Of a stretch of DNA of 64,000 nucleotides, positions 62,660 through 64,000 are shown piece by piece. A program made the translations under genes and the position numbers. The DNA is from Dechloromonas aromatica (nom. nud.) (GTDB taxonomy: Bacteria; Pseudomonadota; Gammaproteobacteria; Burkholderiales; Rhodocyclaceae). The notes beneath the pieces were generated by a model. The model did no database searches, was not told the DNA's origin, and worked only from the letters and a program-made list of their open reading frames with translations. Position 1 is the first letter of the stretch. Each line of letters begins with the position of its first letter. The stretch lies in NCBI GenBank assembly GCA_017848965.1, contig JAFIHA010000016.1, positions 18,136 through 82,135 of the forward strand, in the 5' to 3' direction.

Positions 62660-63117
62660 CCAAGCGCGAGCGCATCTATTTCCGGGTAGATCGTGGCTGC
62701 CTGGTGCCGGCGGACAACTACGCAGCATCGAGGTTGCGCGAGCGGAATTACCACGTCGGCGATCTTCTGGCCGCCGAACTGGTAAAGCCGCGCAATCCGA
62801 AGTTCAACCGGCTGGTGCATCGCATTGGTCAGCTGGTCGTGGCGAACATCGAAGCGTTTTCAGGCCTCGACGCCCACAAGGCTATCAAGCGCCTGCAGAT
62901 CGAGGGGAAGGTGTTCTGCGAGGAAATCGGCATCCACGTCCCAGGCTACGGAATGCTGATCCAGTTCATCCCGCGCAGCCTGTCGTTCGAATCATTGGAC
63001 GAGGGCGAGTATCAGGAAGCCGCCAGGGGAATCTGCCGGACGATTGCTGAGCGGTATTGGCCGAATCTCAGCGAAAAGCAGATTGCTGAAATGGCGGAAT
63101 CTTTTGTTGGAGATTGA
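62656..63117 (+). CDS. DUF1367 family phage protein (nin-region type)
   Basis: 153 residues with the DUF1367 pattern (CLVPADNYAASRLRERNYHV, GDLLAAELVKPRNPKFNRLV, IPRSLSFESLDEGEY). Found after replication genes in lambda-like phages. Its last residues run across a possible cassette boundary at 63106, so the natural C-terminus may have been replaced. Confidence 0.8.
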   Translation: MTKRERIYFRVDRGCLVPADNYAASRLRERNYHVGDLLAAELVKPRNPKFNRLVHRIGQLVVANIEAFSGLDAHKAIKRLQIEGKVFCEEIGIHVPGYGMLIQFIPRSLSFESLDEGEYQEAARGICRTIAERYWPNLSEKQIAEMAESFVGD

Positions 63118-63118
63118 T

Positions 63119-63367
63119 ATGGCTTACGAATTTTTTGTAGTGATGCAAAAGCGTAGTGACGGGAAGGTATATGCCGACCTGCACAAGACTGATGGGCAAA
63201 TGTATCTGATTGAGGAAGACGCTGATGCGGCCCTCATGGAAATTGGCGATTTTGCAAAGCGATTTCACAAAGTGAAGATGGTTGGAGTGCTTGCTGATGA
63301 GTGGAACGCAGAAGTCAGCGGCGCCGGTACGGCGTCCGCTGGACTGCCGGGTTCGGCGGCTGGTTGA
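63119..63367 (+). CDS. Small protein, possible cassette gene
   Basis: 82 residues starting MAYEFFVVMQKRSDGKVYAD, with GGAG before the ATG. The last 22 residues are encoded by the attC-like site and the beginning of the next cassette, so the C-terminus is probably not original. Unknown function. Confidence 0.65.
   Translation: MAYEFFVVMQKRSDGKVYADLHKTDGQMYLIEEDADAALMEIGDFAKRFHKVKMVGVLADEWNAEVSGAGTASAGLPGSAAG
63301..63357 (+). repeat. attC-like site 0
   Basis: 57 bases from GTGGAAC to GTTCGGC. The inside folds as CAGCGG-CGCC / GGCG-T-CCGCTG. R'' is atypical and no matching cassette start (GTTCCAC) was found, so this is the weakest of the three. Confidence 0.45.
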
Positions 63368-63378
63368 ACGGAGGAAGC

Positions 63379-63549
63379 ATGGGAATAAAGATTGCGTTTT
63401 CTGGTCTGGTGCTGGCGACTCTGTTGCTATTGCCGGGAGTAATGAAGGGAACGGAACCGCCATCGTGGTTTAAAGCGGTGGTTTTAATAACAGGATTCGC
63501 TGGGCTGTTGATGGCACTTGCCGGCGCGTTGTTGGCGATTTGGGAATGA
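63379..63549 (+). CDS. 56-residue membrane protein, cassette gene
   Basis: Two membrane helices (FSGLVLATLLLLPGVM; VVLITGFAGLLMALAGALLA) joined by a short loop. GGAGG lies six bases before the ATG and the gene fills its cassette, ending one base before the R'' box of its attC. Unknown function. Confidence 0.7.
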   Translation: MGIKIAFSGLVLATLLLLPGVMKGTEPPSWFKAVVLITGFAGLLMALAGALLAIWE

Positions 63550-63550
63550 C

Positions 63551-63611
63551 GCCGAACGCTTAGCTGTGCGGACTGCGCGTAGTGCAGGTCCGAACGAGCG
63601 TTGTGTTATGC
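63551..63611 (+). repeat. attC-like site 1
   Basis: 61 bases: R'' GCCGAAC (63551-63557), inner complementary GCGGAC/GTCCG and AACGCT/AGCGTT, R' GTTATGC (63605-63611). R'' is the exact complement of GTTCGGC that opens this cassette at 63351. Confidence 0.65.
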
Positions 63612-63629
63612 GGATTTTTGGAGATTGAG

Positions 63630-63869
63630 ATGGCAGAAAATATGAGTTTGGCAGACCAAGCAGTGCAGGCGCTGGCGATGGTGAAGGCCATGGACGAGTG
63701 CGTGGATAACGAACACCCGGAGCGCCATGTGGTGCGCAGCATGAAGCGGGTTGCTGAGCAGGCGCTTGCGGCAGCATTTCGCAATGCGATTGATGTTGCG
63801 TGGATGGCAAAGGACTTGCAGGAAACGGCGCGAAAGCTGGAGTCATCGGCAAAGCCGCATAACGAATAG
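63630..63869 (+). CDS. 79-residue cassette gene, unknown function
   Basis: Helical, Ala-rich protein (MAENMSLADQAVQALAMVKA). GGAG before the ATG; 24 bases after the cassette start. Its stop codon lies inside the attC site, as is common for cassette genes. Confidence 0.7.
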   Translation: MAENMSLADQAVQALAMVKAMDECVDNEHPERHVVRSMKRVAEQALAAAFRNAIDVAWMAKDLQETARKLESSAKPHNE

Positions 63870-63939
63870 CGTTTATCCGCCGACGCGGACGAGTTTGAAG
63901 AAGGTGTGAAGTCATATCGGCGGATAAACCTCGTTGGAC
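63857..63939 (+). repeat. attC-like site 2
   Basis: 83 bases: R'' GCATAAC (63857-63863), L'' GTTTATCCGCCGA and L' TCGGCGGATAAAC as a perfect 13-bp inverted repeat, R' GTTGGAC (63933-63939, fits GTTRRRY). R'' plus GA complements the cassette's own start GTTATGC. The asymmetric bases (ATAGC) between the two stems fit the extrahelical bases of attC. Confidence 0.75.
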
Positions 63940-64000
63940 TGGACCGCCGGACGGGCGATGGTTATGGGGATTGTAAGGAGGGCTTGTCCGAAGTCAATCG

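Larger units (their letters stand above)
42695..64000. mobile_element. Lambda-like prophage (left end and early regions; right end outside window)
   Basis: Gene order is lambda-like: Int and Xis at the left end, recombination genes and many small ATGA-coupled genes read leftward from PL, a cI-cro immunity region with matched operators, then replication genes read rightward. GC is lower than in the host genes. No structural or lysis genes appear before the window ends. Confidence 0.93.
63106..64000 (+). mobile_element. Putative integron gene-cassette array inside the prophage
   Basis: At least two short one-gene cassettes (63352-63605 and 63606-63933) bounded by attC-like sites, a third beginning at 63934 and running out of the window, and a probable one before 63351. 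In the two complete cassettes the first seven bases (G|TTCGGC; G|TTATGC) are the exact complement of their own R'' box (GCCGAAC; GCATAAC), the expected signature of attC in the circular form. No integron integrase is in the window. Confidence 0.65.

Overview
The window is high-GC bacterial chromosome, most likely a betaproteobacterium of the Rhodocyclales (Azonexus/Dechloromonas type). This is an inference from protein style and from the tyrB-uvrB-LMW phosphatase order; no rRNA is present to test it. About 42.7 kb of dense host genes is followed by at least 21.3 kb of a lambda-like prophage whose far end lies outside the window.

Host part. 1-8.1 kb is the distal end of a type VI secretion locus (tssJ, tssK, OmpA-fused tssL, tssM) followed by an unrecognised 118-residue protein and a SecB-family chaperone. 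8.1-14 kb holds a LysR regulator, alr, radA and an FtsX-type permease in near-continuous overlap. 14-18.9 kb is a partner-switching set: RsbW-like kinase, STAS protein, CHASE2-SpoIIE phosphatase and a metallo-beta-lactamase-fold protein, wrapped around a FecR protein and an OmpA lipoprotein. 18.9-24.1 kb holds a YgiQ radical-SAM protein, a truncated globin, a secreted esterase, an AI-2E permease and a cyclic-nucleotide-binding protein. 24.4-34.1 kb is a two-partner secretion pair (TpsB/TpsA) with a second FecR protein, a GAF-HD-GYP protein and a CHASE2 adenylate/guanylate cyclase. 34.2-42.7 kb holds typA, a tiny CXXC membrane protein, moaA, tRNA-Asn, an AsmA-like protein, an aromatic/aspartate aminotransferase and uvrB.

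Prophage part. The element interrupts the start of a low-molecular-weight tyrosine phosphatase gene right after uvrB. Its left arm reads leftward from a PL-like promoter: a structured leader, small ORFs, about 0.85 kb of apparently non-coding structured sequence, five tRNA genes, small genes, Bet annealing protein, YqaJ-type exonuclease, DUF2303, several small genes, Xis and a lambda-type Int. The immunity region has a CI-like repressor, a Cro-like protein and four matching operators placed identically in PL and PR. The right arm carries a GIY-YIG-HTH fusion, a ribbon-helix-helix protein, a PAPS-reductase-like protein, a collapsed D12 DNA methylase, DUF1376 and DnaC-like replication proteins and DUF1367. 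It then runs into what look like integron gene cassettes with attC sites.

Most unusual points: (i) attC-bounded cassettes inside a prophage; (ii) five U34 four-box tRNAs next to a long structured non-coding stretch, reminiscent in position of GOLLD/ROOL giant RNAs; (iii) a structured PL leader with a 16-bp stem and no N-like gene; (iv) a small gene that needs a -1 shift on an A tract; (v) a SecB paralogue in a T6SS locus. Many small genes were placed by ATGA overlaps and ribosome binding sites.
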